In this document: piece by piece, positions 45,836 to 57,387 of the stretch
Layout: the number at the start of each line of letters is the position of its first letter
Numbering within the stretch: the first letter of the stretch is position 1
Assembly (NCBI GenBank): GCA_025094145.1
Contig: JALLLS010000091.1
Coordinates: 62,001 to 126,000, forward strand
Reading direction: 5' to 3'
DNA: 64,000 bases
Source: Spinellus fusiger
Lineage: Eukaryota > Mucoromycota > Mucoromycetes > Mucorales > Phycomycetaceae
Translations under genes and position numbers: made by a program
Notes under the pieces: generated by a model
Seen by the model: the letters and a program-made list of their open reading frames with translations, nothing else
Database searches by the model: none
Told to the model about the DNA's origin: nothing

Positions 45836-47537
45836 ATGAACAACGTGCTTGAACGGCAAAGAGCGTAAGTAGTGGGCTGTGTGTGGAATGAAGGACTGAC
45901 AGTGTAGTGCTCATGAAGATATTGAGCGTCTGGAACAGGCTATTGTCGACCAGTTTATGCTGGATGCCAAGACACACCGTGAACGCCTGCATGCAGAACA
46001 TACCATGGATACGTTTTTAACGCGGATTGCAGATAAAAGCAATAAGCTGCATGAGTTGTATGAGGATCAGGAAGGGTAATAACGCAGACAGACAGACAGA
46101 CAGACAGACGCTTATTCTTCTATTATGGTATAGATTGCGACAATCAGAAATAGACGCACTTTCAGGGTCTTCTGAATTCAGTGAATTCTATGAACGTCTG
46201 AAGAGCATCAAGGAACATCACCGTAAATATCCTAATGAGACAGTCGAGCCACCTGAAATGGAGTTTATCTATCTAAGTCAGCGTAGAGATGAAGGAGACG
46301 ATGAAGGTACGGCACCCGTCTATCCACCTATTCACTTTGCTCTATTAGAATTAGAAAAGATATTCTCTGGAGAAGAAGGATTAGGACGCTACTTTGACTT
46401 TAATGCTCTTTATGCACAGTACATTAACCTCAAAGGAGTCAAGAAATCAGACTATCTGCAATACTTATCTGACTTCGATAGAGTAGCGGCTCTTCCTAAG
46501 ACCTCCAAAACTACCTCTGAATACAAAGCGTGAGTGGAGAATACAATGGCAAAAAGACTGATAGAAAGAGATGATTAGGTATTTGAATGCCATGGTGGCG
46601 TACTTGCGATCCTTTTTTGAACGTGCAAAGCCCTTGTTTGATGTGGCTGGACTCGAACAGCGCACACAGGCAGATTTTGAAGACAAGTGGGAATCAAAGA
46701 GTGTGCCTGGATGGGAAGCTGAAGAGAACACAAGCAATTTGTACTGTGAACCATGTAAGCAAGAGACAGAGTTGGAATAGAATGGACATTACACTTATGC
46801 TTGTACTATGTCTACACTATAGGCCATAAGAAATTCACCAAAGACACAGTATTTGATGCCCATAAAAAGGGAAAGAAACATATCAAGGCACAGGAAGCCA
46901 TGGAGAATGGACAGACAAAGGACACACAGCGCAAATCCATAGCATGGAAAGAAGTACTGATTGCTTGTTATGCAGATGCCTTGTCAGATGTTAGAGAAGA
47001 GTCCAAGGCGAATGTGGAGCGTAAACAGGCATTGACAGACAAGGAGCGAACATTGGAACAAGAGCAGGAAGAAGTCGAGATTGTGGAGCAGGAATCAGAT
47101 GACGACGATGATGATAGAATCTATAACCCATTGAAATTGCCCTTGGGATGGGATGGAAAGCCAATTCCTTACTGGTTGTACAAATTGCATGGATTGGGTG
47201 TAGAGTATCCATGTGAGATTTGTGGCAATTATGTGTACATGGGGAGAAAGGCATTTGATAAACATTTCCAAGAGTGGCGACATGCACATGGCATGCGATG
47301 TTTAGGGATTCCTAATACAAGACACTTCCATGAGATCATCAAGATTGAAGACGCTTATACATGTGAGTACTATTGTGAATAATATATAAACTCACTGTCA
47401 AAGTGTATGCCAAATTGAAGAAGGAGGGAATGCAAGAAGACTTCAAGGCAGAAACAATGGAGGAGTTTGAGGATGCAGAAGGCAATGTATTTAATAAGAA
47501 GATATACGAAGAACTGAGACGACAGGGTATTCTGTAA
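45836..47537 (+). CDS. SF3A3: SF3A3 / SAP61 / Prp9, U2 snRNP SF3a subunit
   Basis: Six exons: 45836-45864, 45908-46075, 46134-46529, 46579-46754, 46823-47362, 47404-47537; 480 aa (human SF3A3 is 501). This SF3a60 subunit completes 17S U2 snRNP and helps U2 bind the branch point. Blocks present: [48 protein letters not shown], a U1-type zinc finger ([20 protein letters not shown]), and the C-terminal matrin-type finger ([19 protein letters not shown]) with [14 protein letters not shown]. The gene converges with the glycosyltransferase gene; only 44 bp separate the two stop codons. Confidence 0.95.
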
Positions 47538-47581
47538 TAAATAGCTTTTTTTTTTCTTTTCTTTCTTTTCTTTCTGGAATT

Positions 47582-49380
47582 TTATTCAATGTCATATACT
47601 GTAACATAATGACCTTGGCGAAGTCTATCTGTGGCCAAGAGTCCTTTCATGACTGCATCATTAGGACACTTATCAGGGGCAAAATGAACAACAAAGTCAT
47701 CTTTTTTGTAGCGACGAGGGAAAGTGTTGAAGAAATGGTCGCCTTCTAATACCAGAACATGGGGTTGATGTTGAGGTTGCTGTAGTAACTTCCACATAGC
47801 TCCCTGCTCATAAGAAGGGCCCTTTTGGTACCATTCAGTCATGCCTTGCAAGTCTCTAAGGAACTGCATTGTCCAAGGTGTGTTGCGGATCAACAAGACA
47901 CCCGCATTGATCATTGGATCGTGTGTGGGTTTCACCACGACCCAATTCACTTGAGAGAAGTTAGAATGGGTGGTGGTAAAGCGGTGGATCAGAGAGTCAA
48001 GGGTGATGTTGGGGTTCATAATTATAGCATCCATGTCCAACCAAAAGACCCAGTCGTATTTGGGCAATACCTTTTCAAGGGTGTCTATTTTGCCCCACAC
48101 GGGTCTGCGATGTATATAGGATTGTTGGGCAAACTCAGCAGAACGAGCGACAAAGGCGTAGTTGTGTTGGAGAGCATAGTCTCGTTTGTTTTTAGCAGCA
48201 AGAGCAGCTGAGGGCTCCATGCAGGCATTATAAATATAGGAGGAAGTGACAATGGCCATGGTAGGACTCTTTCCACCACTGCTATCTATAGGGACATGTT
48301 GATCTTCATCCATGGGGTGAAGAAGGGGTCGGTCAGCAGCGTACATACTGTGCTGGTGACATGCCTTCATGGGTATTAAATAAGTCCATTCACACAGAGT
48401 GGAGAATTCCTTGTCTTGGTATACTTCTCTTACGACAATGTCTTCTGGATGCACTGATTCTACGTTGTTCTCCCAATGAATAAATCGACGTGTGCCTTTA
48501 GGACCATCTTCCTGAATGAACTCTGGAAGGTCTTTACTGTTTATGTTATGTGTGTACATGGCAGAGAAGAGAGGCCAATGTGGGTACAGTGGCTGGAGTG
48601 TATGATGTTGGGCCAGGGCGTATCGGACAGCAGAAGCACCAGCAATAACAGTTTGGGTGGTATTGCTTAATACACCCCATACAAAATGAAGAGGCGACGA
48701 GGTAGAAGAACGGGCAGTACGCGACTCAAGTGCCTTTTTGATAGTATTGAGCTGTACAAAACTATATCTGTCTTGTAGGATTAAGTAGTCATAGGTGATA
48801 TTTCGAAGGGCTAGGGATTCTGCCTGCAGTGTATATTTATATAGATAGATAGATCAATAAGAGTGCTCTATAGGCCAGCAAGTACACCACTTACCCATGT
48901 AAATATGCTCGACTGTTGGAAGGTAGGAAACTCCACCATATCATTCCACTCTATCTTTTCACTTTCATACTCTCTTTTGAGGGGTGTATTGGTGTGGGGT
49001 GTGGGTCCGTGAATCCAGAATGTATAGTAGACATCAGCAGTGTAATGCATACAAGGCAGTAAGTTGTCATCAAGACCAAAGTACTTTGAGCGTATCAAAT
49101 GACGGCGGCTTCTGTCCTGTGCTTGTGTGCCAACCACCACCAGATATGTGTAGTGCCCAGAGTCATTAGCCTTTTCTTCTTCTTTTGTTGCTGCTGTTTT
49201 GGGTTTGGGGCGTCGACTGTGTTGGTCAGAGTGAGGAGAAGGTGTGTTTTGTAGGCCCAGTTCTTCTTTTTTTATTGTCACTGTAGGTGTTTGTAGGTGT
49301 TGGTTCAATAGATAAATACAGAGAACACCTAATAGAATAGCCAGTGCCACACATTTGGGGCTTCTGTCTTTTCTTGGCAT
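47582..49380 (-). CDS. Type II membrane glycosyltransferase, GT34 domain plus N-terminal GT-like half
   Basis: Two exons, 49380-48895 and 48823-47582, in frame; 575 aa. The start at MPRKDRS gives a short cytosolic tail and a signal anchor (CVALAILLGVLCIYLL, residues about 10-27), typical of Golgi enzymes. The C-terminal about 230 aa is a GT34 (galactosyl/mannosyltransferase, Gma12/Mnn10-type) domain: YALQHNYAFVARS, W.K chemistry region KIDTLEKVLPKYDWVFWLDM with DMD as the DxD metal motif, NAGVLLIRNTPW, YEQGAMW and FNTFPRRYKKDDFVVHFA. The N-terminal half (about 70-330) has features that remind me of GT31 beta-1,3-glycosyltransferases (RSRRHLIRSKYFG, YLILQDRYSFVQLNTIKKAL), but that part is a weaker call. 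Expected role: cell-wall glycan synthesis. Confidence 0.85.
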
Positions 49381-49938
49381 AGCCACTAAAGAAGTGAGAA
49401 AATGGCGCTGTTCTTGGGAGTAGATAGTTCAACTGGGAATTCAACTCTAATTTAAGGTAGTAAATGAATATTGAATGACATGGCTAGATTGGTTTCTATA
49501 CATGGGAATTGTGTTATATGGGTAGGTGCTTATAGAAATCCAATAGAGTGTCTTCTAGGGATATAAACAGTTGATAATAAATAATTATAGATAATAGACA
49601 ATAGATAATAAATAATAGACAATAGACAATAGACAATAGACAATAGACAATAGATAATAGATAATAGATAATAGATAATAGATAATAGATAATAAATAAT
49701 AGATAATAGCTAATAAATAATAGATAATAAATAATAGATAATAGCTAATAAATAATAGATAATAGATAATAGATAGTGGTATATATCCTATTAAACTAAA
49801 TGACTATATAGAATTCACTTTATAGTATATATTTCAACAAGTGAATAAGAATACTATTATCTCTACAATTTCCCTTTTCATAACAGCAACTTGTATTCTC
49901 ATTAAGATGCTTACCTGATCTGTTTTTACAGTTCAGAC

Positions 49939-49969
<31 letters not shown>

Positions 49970-49985
49970 GTTGTTGTTGTTGTTG
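49381..49985. other. Glycosyltransferase upstream region and minisatellite
   Basis: No gene. The promoter of the glycosyltransferase gene is followed by a long ATAGATAATAGACA-type array (about 49570-49775) and then an AT-rich spacer. Confidence 0.6.
49570..49775. repeat. AATAGATAATAGACA-type minisatellite
   Basis: About twenty imperfect units of 7-14 nt (CAATAGA, TAATAGA, TAATAAA) in tandem. The unit type changes from CAATAGA to TAATAGA near 49650. Confidence 0.9.
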
Positions 49986-50900
49986 TTGGTTGAAGATGCT
50001 ATTCGTGCATTGGGCCTGATAGCCATTCTATGTGTGTATGTGTGTTTTTGTTTTTTGTTTTTTAATATAAAAAAGAATGTACATAGAAACATCTCAAATA
50101 CAAAAGTGAAAAGAAACATAAAGATAAATGTACATAAACCCTCAAAATGAAAGGAAGTAAGTGGAGATGAAAATTAACAAGTTAATAATAGACATCCAAA
50201 AGGCCATAAAGACACCAAGGAAAACAGAACACCCCATAGATGATTGTCATTTTGTGATGATTCTAAATCCAACGAGAGATACTCAAAGTAACTCGGACAA
50301 TCCTGAGAATACATATAGCAGCTACACTAGCAGCTTCTGGTTCTGCTGAACAAGTTGTATATGGCTGGTAGAAAAGAGATAAGAGATAAGAGAGAGAGTG
50401 AAAGTTAAGAGATTGTTTAGGAGTCTTTGTACTTTATGACAGTGTTGGCATTCTTGCTCAACACTCCCATCAGCAGTCTCAATGAGCAAGCTACTACCAC
50501 CAACAGATTGTTATCACGCACTAGTCTAGTCACTTCAATTTAAAGATATTTAAGATAAGTTCCTTTTAGTGGATATTTAGGAGCACTTTACCAGAGTACA
50601 TTGCCATCTAGCTTAATCCATCTGGATTTACTCTAGGGTATCTTAATACTAAAAAGGCACGGGTTGTAAGCTGATCCATACTGAGAAAGATGAGAGAAAA
50701 GTATCTCAAGAGGTGGCTCAAGATCCTTTTCAGATAAGAGGCTGCCCTGTTACTTGAATGTCAAAAACACTACTAGAGAAGATCAACAATCTCATTGATG
50801 GCATGCCTCGGAGATGTAAGTTGCAAGAATGACATAAGAAATAGAGTTGGAGAATCCAAAACTCGCAAGAATCTGTAGAAATCGCTGTGTATTCAAGTAT
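49936..50900 (+). repeat. Dispersed repeat, copy B
   Basis: Starts beside a (TTA)n(TTG)n tract. It contains the 62-aa open frame at 50161-50349 (INKLIIDIQKAIKTPRKTEH) also found, nearly unchanged, on the minus strand at 15855-16037, and ends with GAGTTGGAGAATCCAAAACT near 50845, also seen inverted at about 62.78 kb. I see no transposase or reverse-transcriptase motif, so the class is unknown. Confidence 0.7.
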
Positions 50901-52383
50901 TACCTATTATCTATTCCTGAAACTAATTGCTGCCATCATACTTAACTGGAATCAGAAAATAATCTAAAAGTCAGCTATACATAATATTAAACGATTCTAT
51001 ATAAACAGAAATTCTTTGATGACAATGCATGCTGAAGATATATTGCTCCAAGTTATAGTTTTGGATATATTGAATGGGGTAATTTTAAAACGGCAAGACA
51101 AAGAGTTTTTAAGTGTCAATAAAGGATTTGTTTATGCTTTTCTGGAATCACACCATAGGATTTGATCAAGGCAGGTTTAGGGGCATCCTATCCATCAGCA
51201 AACAGAGTACACTCAGCCTAACTGCTCAGCTCAGAAGACAGATACTTGCTTACACTATTATTTCTTTAAATTATCCGTCTACTTTTTGAATCAAATATTT
51301 TTTTTTACGAGTGAAATCCATTTCAAAAAATGAACGAATGATTTACGAAAATAATGTATACCTCTTCTGATTGTCAGAAAAGGCTAATCTTTTGCATTTA
51401 AACTCGAATTGACAAAGCCAACTGTTAATATCTTCAGCGGGGTTATATGGGATATAGATTACAGTACTGTTAAATCGGTTTTCTAAGAGTAGTTGAGTGA
51501 AAAATTCGATTACAATAGCAGAAATTGTATAAGTATGTGAAGGGGAGTTGACATTTTAGAGAAATAGATAACACTGAAAAAGAGAAAAGGGAGGTAAGAA
51601 AATGATTTAGTGTCGGGCGGAAAAAGAACAGATTCTTCACCATGAAATAAGATTGAAGAGCCAGAGAAAATAGGCACCTTTGATTGACTGAAGTAATAAG
51701 AGAGTTTATGCAAACAAAAGATGCTGTTTATTCATTGTAACTTACCACTTAAACTATTCATGAATAAATATCTTGTGCCTTTATTTATTCAATACATTGT
51801 CTTCTGGGTGGATTCATGGTAAGATAAACTGCATGTATCTTACTTCCAGAATAGTATAGAAGATTGAGCTATTATGAGAATTACTCCGTCTCGGACACTA
51901 ACCTTATGATAGTTGTGCCATGGCCTGCTTCCTATTTCTAAGTGTCACAGGTTATGGTGTGTCGATTTATTCAATAAAGAATACAAAATCAAACTAAGCA
52001 GAAACACAAAAGAAAGCGTCTTGAACAAAAAATAAGTTGAAGTCACCTCCTGTACCTTGGATTACCGCTCTTATTTTATCAAATGGTCAGCTTTTTGGTC
52101 AACACTCTGACAAGCCTATTAGATGCGTTTATTTGATAATACACGTCTTGTATTAGTTTAAATATGTTGTTTTATTGAGGTATCAGTGAAAATGCACCCT
52201 GAAGCTTTCTGCTACTCAGGGACAAAGAAAAAGATATATAACATTCTATAGGGTAAATGAAGAGAAAAGAATGCGTAGAGAAAAAAGGACTAAGACGAAT
52301 AGGTTTATGACTATTTCTGTTATTGTTTGTGCATACCACCCCAAACCAGGACTAGAGTCAGGGCTATAACTGCTTATGAATCA
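50901..52383. other. AT-rich region without a recognised gene
   Basis: No open frame over about 70 codons and no recognised motif. Confidence 0.5.
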
Positions 52384-52760
52384 CACTATTTTCGGAAATT
52401 ATTCGCACAACCTCAGAAAAAAATTGCACACTTTCTTTTCCACTTTTTGCACACTTTATATTTTACTTTTTGTATACTTTTCGAGATATCATTTCTTCAA
52501 TAATGAGCCTACAAGGTTACTGTGAATATGGATAGGAAAATGCTATCGAAAAACTGGGCAATAAGCCCATATTGATGGATGTAGATAAAGAATGTTTTCC
52601 TCTTTAAAATATCAGACTACAGTACTTAATTGGACTTGAAAATCACCTTAAAAGCCTCAGTCAAAACCTGAGGCCACCAAAAAAGCTTCAACTTTATGAT
52701 AGAAAAGTGTGCCTTATTATTTAAGAAAGCAAACTTTCATTAAAAGAATTAGTAAGCCCA
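52384..52760 (+). mobile_element. Truncated Tc1/mariner-type element (family of 55.4 kb)
   Basis: Begins CACTATTTTCGGAAATTATT and continues with the same subterminal sequence as the element at 55426. The homologue of its first ORF is recognisable but broken (early stops). At about 52690 the sequence jumps to what is base ~56075 of the intact copy, so about 400 bp are deleted. No right terminus was found. Confidence 0.75.
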
Positions 52761-54174
52761 TTGCAAGTTATGGCTACAAATATATTTCCTTCCTTTTACG
52801 AGGGTCCCAAACTTTGCCCTTTTATGGAACCGTGTTTAAAATCAAAAGGGTTGCAAGTATCCAATTTATTATTTTCTTTTGTAGTATACCTCAATATCAA
52901 ATTGTATTATCAGTAAAAAATATTGTTGATGGATAGAATTGTTTATTATAATAATATAGCTAATAATACTGTAGTTAATAATATACTATTACTATAGCTA
53001 CTGTTGTTCTAAGTGTATTCCATATAGCAATAGAATCTATACCCTAAAAGCCCTGTGCTTTATTCTTGGGAGATAGATAGTTATGCTCAGGAGTCCATCC
53101 TAGACAGTATTGACCTTGTAGAAGACCATTTGAGACTGACCTGAAAAGAGTCTTCACTTGCCTAATAACAATCCAATGAGTGTCTTGTGGATTACAATGA
53201 GCTCAAGCCCAGATGAAGACACTGCTTGCCTTTTTATTAGTAGAATAGCCTTTGCAGGGTCTATCACTTCCTTCTATTGCTTTGCATTGTTAATAATAGT
53301 ACATTACCTTGCTCAGCTATGCTCATCTTGACGAGTATTTGAGTATCAAGTTGTATGTGCAGTGTGGGAAATAACAAAAGGAGGGGAATATCAAAACAAA
53401 TAATAATTCATTTATTACTCTGGTAATGTATTCACTGGCCTCCACTCATAAAATTCACAAGTCAAACAATTCACACTCTATTTGCCTTGGGCCTAAATTC
53501 TAGTATTAGAAACAATACTTTGTAATCATTAAGCACCACTGTTAATGCCAGTTACAATGAGGTAGTTGCTAAAGAGTTTATGGATATTGAGTCAATGAAT
53601 GGATAAACTGTTCTCAATGTAAATGAATTTTGTTCTATTTTCTGGACAATAATTACTATATTTAACTTTATAGGTTCTATAATAAATATTCTTTAAGCAG
53701 TGTCATACTGCAAATATTGTGGGCTTAAGGATGACATATTATGTTGAGAGAAGGATATCAGCGACTAAGCTGTAACTTTGGGGTTATTCTTGTTCCATTT
53801 CTTGTCTTTACAGCCAATTCTATACTTTTAAATTGCAAAGTCAATAGTCACTGATAAAACAGGCAAGTAGAGTTTGAGGTAGTTCATTTCCACAGCGAAA
53901 AGCCTTTTCAAACACATTAACCAATCATAAGAATATTGTGATTTTATTCTCAGGTTATTTCTTTATATATCCCAAAAATCTCCTGGTGTGTAGGTGCTCA
54001 GCGTAATTATTTTTGATTTAACACAAGGCAGTTAAGTCTAATGTTAGGTAATTCCGCTTAAATATTCTAATTTTCCTAAACTATACATCGAGTAACAAGC
54101 TATTAGGGGATGTTAGTTTTATTCAACTATAAATACTGTTGAATATTTAGTTTTCTATCCATATCATCTATAAT
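52761..54174. other. AT-rich region without a recognised gene
   Basis: No coding sequence seen. ATAATA-type runs near 52930-53000. The last about 100 bp would be the promoter of the GST gene at 54175. Confidence 0.5.
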
Positions 54175-55116
54175 ATGCAGCCAATCGTACTCTACAACCT
54201 GTCTTCATTAACTCGCCCTAATGAGCAGTGGTCATTTAACCCTTATAAGACACACTACACACTTGTTCTCAAGGTATGCCAAGAGTGATAATTAAACATT
54301 TCCTTTATTTGTAGTTAATATTATTGTAATAGAACCTGCCTTTCACTACTAAATGGCTCGAGTTCCATGAAGTCTCTGAAGTTATTCCAAATATCACGTA
54401 ATGAAACATTCTGATTTCATTTTCATTTTTATTTATTTACATATCTAACCTATATTCGCATTGATGTTTTCAGAAAAACAGATGCACGACCTAGTGTACC
54501 TGTCATTATTGACAGCAACAACACTGTGGTTCAAGACTCATGGAAAATTGCCAAGTATCTCGAGACTACTTATCCTGATTCCCCCAGTATATTTAATGGG
54601 GCTGAGTCTCTCCATTATTTCTTTTACCAATACTATGAAACCAATATCAAGAGATATATCTTTTCTCTCTCTGTGCTAGACGTTAAGGAGATGTGTGGTC
54701 ATTATGATAATCCAAAAGGGTTTACTCGAACCCTAGAAGGTGTTCTCGGTGTCTCTTTAGATACTTTCGCTAAAAAAAAAGAAGATAATATCAAAATCCT
54801 GCAAGAAAAACTCACTATTATCCGTAATACTCTTTCCTCATACACTTTCTTGACGGGTGACAAAAGTAACTATTTTATTCTTAACTTTATTTCATCTATA
54901 GAATGAATGAACGATAATTAACTAACACTAACTCGATTTCTAGTTGGATGGGCTGATCTTACTCTTGTTGGTGGGCTTCACATGGTTGAATTCTTCGATA
55001 AGAAGGCTATCGATACTTATGTTTTCACCGGTGAAGATGATGTTTTGAGAAAATACTACTACCGTGTGAAGGATGAGCTGAATGTCCTCGAGAAGGGCCT
55101 CGAAGTAAAGGCATAA
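54175..55116 (+). CDS. Glutathione S-transferase-like protein, copy 1
   Basis: Four exons: 54175-54273, 54333-54397, 54474-54865, 54944-55116; 242 aa. A fungal GST of the LigE/beta-etherase-like type by its N-terminal thioredoxin fold: MQPIVLYNLSS, NPYKTHYTLVLKNLPFTTKW, DARPSVPVIIDSNNTVVQDS, WKIAKYLETTYPD. The C-terminal helical domain has FLTGDK then GWADLTLVGGLHMVEF. The cis-proline of the GSH site is in SVPVI. Function is probably glutathione conjugation or reduction; the substrate is unknown. The start places MQP at the usual position. A paralogue with the same exon lengths lies inverted at 59532-60462. Confidence 0.85.
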
Positions 55117-55425
55117 TCCTTGAAAACAATAAAAAAATGCCTCTGAATTTTAATTTCAGACTATTTTGAACAGTAAACTGATCTCATTTAAATATTATAT
55201 TTGACTTTTTACAAACGTTCTGCTTCAATATCTTATAGTTGGTTTTTGTGCTTATTTTTATATTTAGTGCAGTTCAAGAATATATTAGCAATAAAACGAG
55301 TTATATAATATATACCAATTTGAAGCTTGACAAATTAGTCTAAAGACTTAAACCATTTTGGCTTATCATTCAAATGATAGGAAGAAAATATCTATTTTAG
55401 AACATAAACTCCCTTATTCTTTCTT
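55117..55425. other. GST 3' flank
   Basis: AT-rich spacer between the GST gene and the left end of the transposon; an AATAAAA-type signal near 55128 could serve the GST mRNA. Nothing else seen. Confidence 0.4.
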
Positions 55426-56887
55426 TACACCTTTTTCGGAAAGTATTCGCACAACCTCAGAAAAAATCGCACACTTTTCGAAATACTATTTTTTCAACAA
55501 TGAGCTTACAAATCTACTATGAAGATGGACAGGGAAATATTATCGATGAACCGGGCAATGAGCCCATATTGATAGATGTAGATAAAGAATGTTTTCCTCT
55601 TCAAAACATCGTAGACTACAGTACTTACTTGGACTTAAAACCACCCGAGAAGCCTCAGCCAAAACCCAAGGCCACCAAAAAGAATACAACTTCTACTCCA
55701 GCACCTGTGTCTTACTACAAAAAACATGGTGATGATATTAAAGGTCACTTTTTTCATCTGGTTTATGAACTAGATATGACTGCAGGTAAAGCAGCTAAGC
55801 AGTTGGGTATTGCCCATCGAACTGCATACGACTGGCTTGAAAGAGATCAGGAATAAATCATGCAGAATATGAACAGAGATCTCGAAGTTGAGCCAGTAGA
55901 GACTCCCAAAAACGGGCCAACCAGCATTATTAAATAAAGATAATAAGAAACATCTTTCTGAAAAGTTTTTGGATCACCTTTCTGCAATGTTAGATCAAGC
56001 AATGGACAGTCTTACTGAACAGTTCAAAGACTTGAAAGTTGTAAAAACAACGGTTTACAGCTTTATGACAGAAAAGTGTGCCTTGTCATTTAAGAAAGCA
56101 CACCTTTACTCAAAGGAAAGAAACTCGCCTGAGAGTATTGAGAAAAGATTTGACTGGGTTATCAGATGGAACCAAACAGACATGGATTACAATAGTAACT
56201 GTGTGTTTATTGATGAGTCCGCTTTTCATATAAATCTGAAAAGAACCATGGTTTGGTCAAAGAAAGGAACCAGAGCAGAGGTTGTTCAGCCCACAACAAG
56301 AGCAAAAACAACAACAATTTTGGGAGCTATATCTTCTCGTGGCATCATTAATGTTAAAGTAAGAGTACCTTATACTTCTTCACCAAGAAAAAGAAAAGCA
56401 AACGGAACAACCAAAATGCAGAAAACTACTGAAACAGTTACTGGTCATTACTTTAACTTTATTACAAGCACTTTGGATATTTTGGATCTTTACGATAAAT
56501 TTAAAGAAAACTGTATAATATTGAATAATGTACCTATACATACAGCCAAAAGTATTAGCAGACTTATTGAAGGTTGTGGCTATGGATGTGTAACCTTCCA
56601 CCCTACTCTCCTGAGCTTAACCCCATTGAGCAATTTTGGTCTGTTGTGAAGAGTAAGCTTAAAAGAGAAAAGCTCTTAGAAAATGAGACGTTAAACATGA
56701 GGATCACTGAAGCATGTAGCAATGTTCTTATCAGTGATCTTAAGGGATTTTGTTGTTACTCTTCTAAATTTGAAACATGTTTGAGTATACATACCCTTTA
56801 ATAAATTTCGCACACTTTGTGCAAAAGGTGAAAAAAAGTGTGCGATTTTTTTCTGAGGTTGTGCGAATAATTTCCGAAAATAGTGTA
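55426..56887 (+). mobile_element. Tc1/mariner-type DNA transposon 1
   Basis: About 1.46 kb. The left end TACACCTTTTTCGGAAAGTA and right end (inverted) TACACTATTTTCGGAAATTA are imperfect inverted repeats; both continue into TTCGCACAACCTCAGAAAAA. TA at both edges fits the TA target of the superfamily. Inside are three reading-frame pieces of one transposase (55500-55856, 55969-56649, 56574-56801). Confidence 0.88.
55500..56801 (+). pseudogene. Transposase of element 1 (three frame segments)
   Basis: The N-terminal piece (55500-55856) carries an acidic leader and a helix-turn-helix (GKAAKQLGIAHRTAYDWLE). The catalytic piece (frame from about 55930, open to 56649) has FIDESAFHIN with the first Asp, and LNNVPIHT where the second catalytic Asp is normally MDNAPIH; here it is Asn. 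The last piece (in frame by 56595, to 56801) has the third acidic residue in YSPELNPIEQFW. Frame changes separate the pieces. As it stands the copy should be inactive because of the Asn. Confidence 0.8.
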
Positions 56888-57387
56888 GTATTAGACACTT
56901 GAGGATAAAATAGACTAGTAGAGCTAGTGAGGAGTTGTTTACGAAATATTTTTGTGGGAGGGGTTAAGAGTGTTTGGTGGATACTTAACATAAATACTAT
57001 GGATGAGGACAGTAGAACGCTCTCAATTTTTGAAATGGGAATGTTTACCAACAGCAAGATAACTTTCAGACGGATGCTGAATGGTATAAATTGGGAATTA
57101 GGGTTCTGACTTTACGGATGTCTACTGTAAAAACTTGACTAACGGACACAGCCACTTTAAAGATCAATAACCCAACGAACTATTATCACAGCCACACCCA
57201 ATTGAATTTAATACTTTTGAAAATAAATATCAGAACAAAATATCTAAGGTATGTTCAGCATCAAATAAAACACTTAAAATTTAATCTAGAGGCTTCAAAC
57301 TTTAGCACACCAAAACTCGACATCTTTATTTATCGAAAATAAAAAAGAGGAATTAGTACTTTGTATGGCCTTCTTTGGAATCAATTA

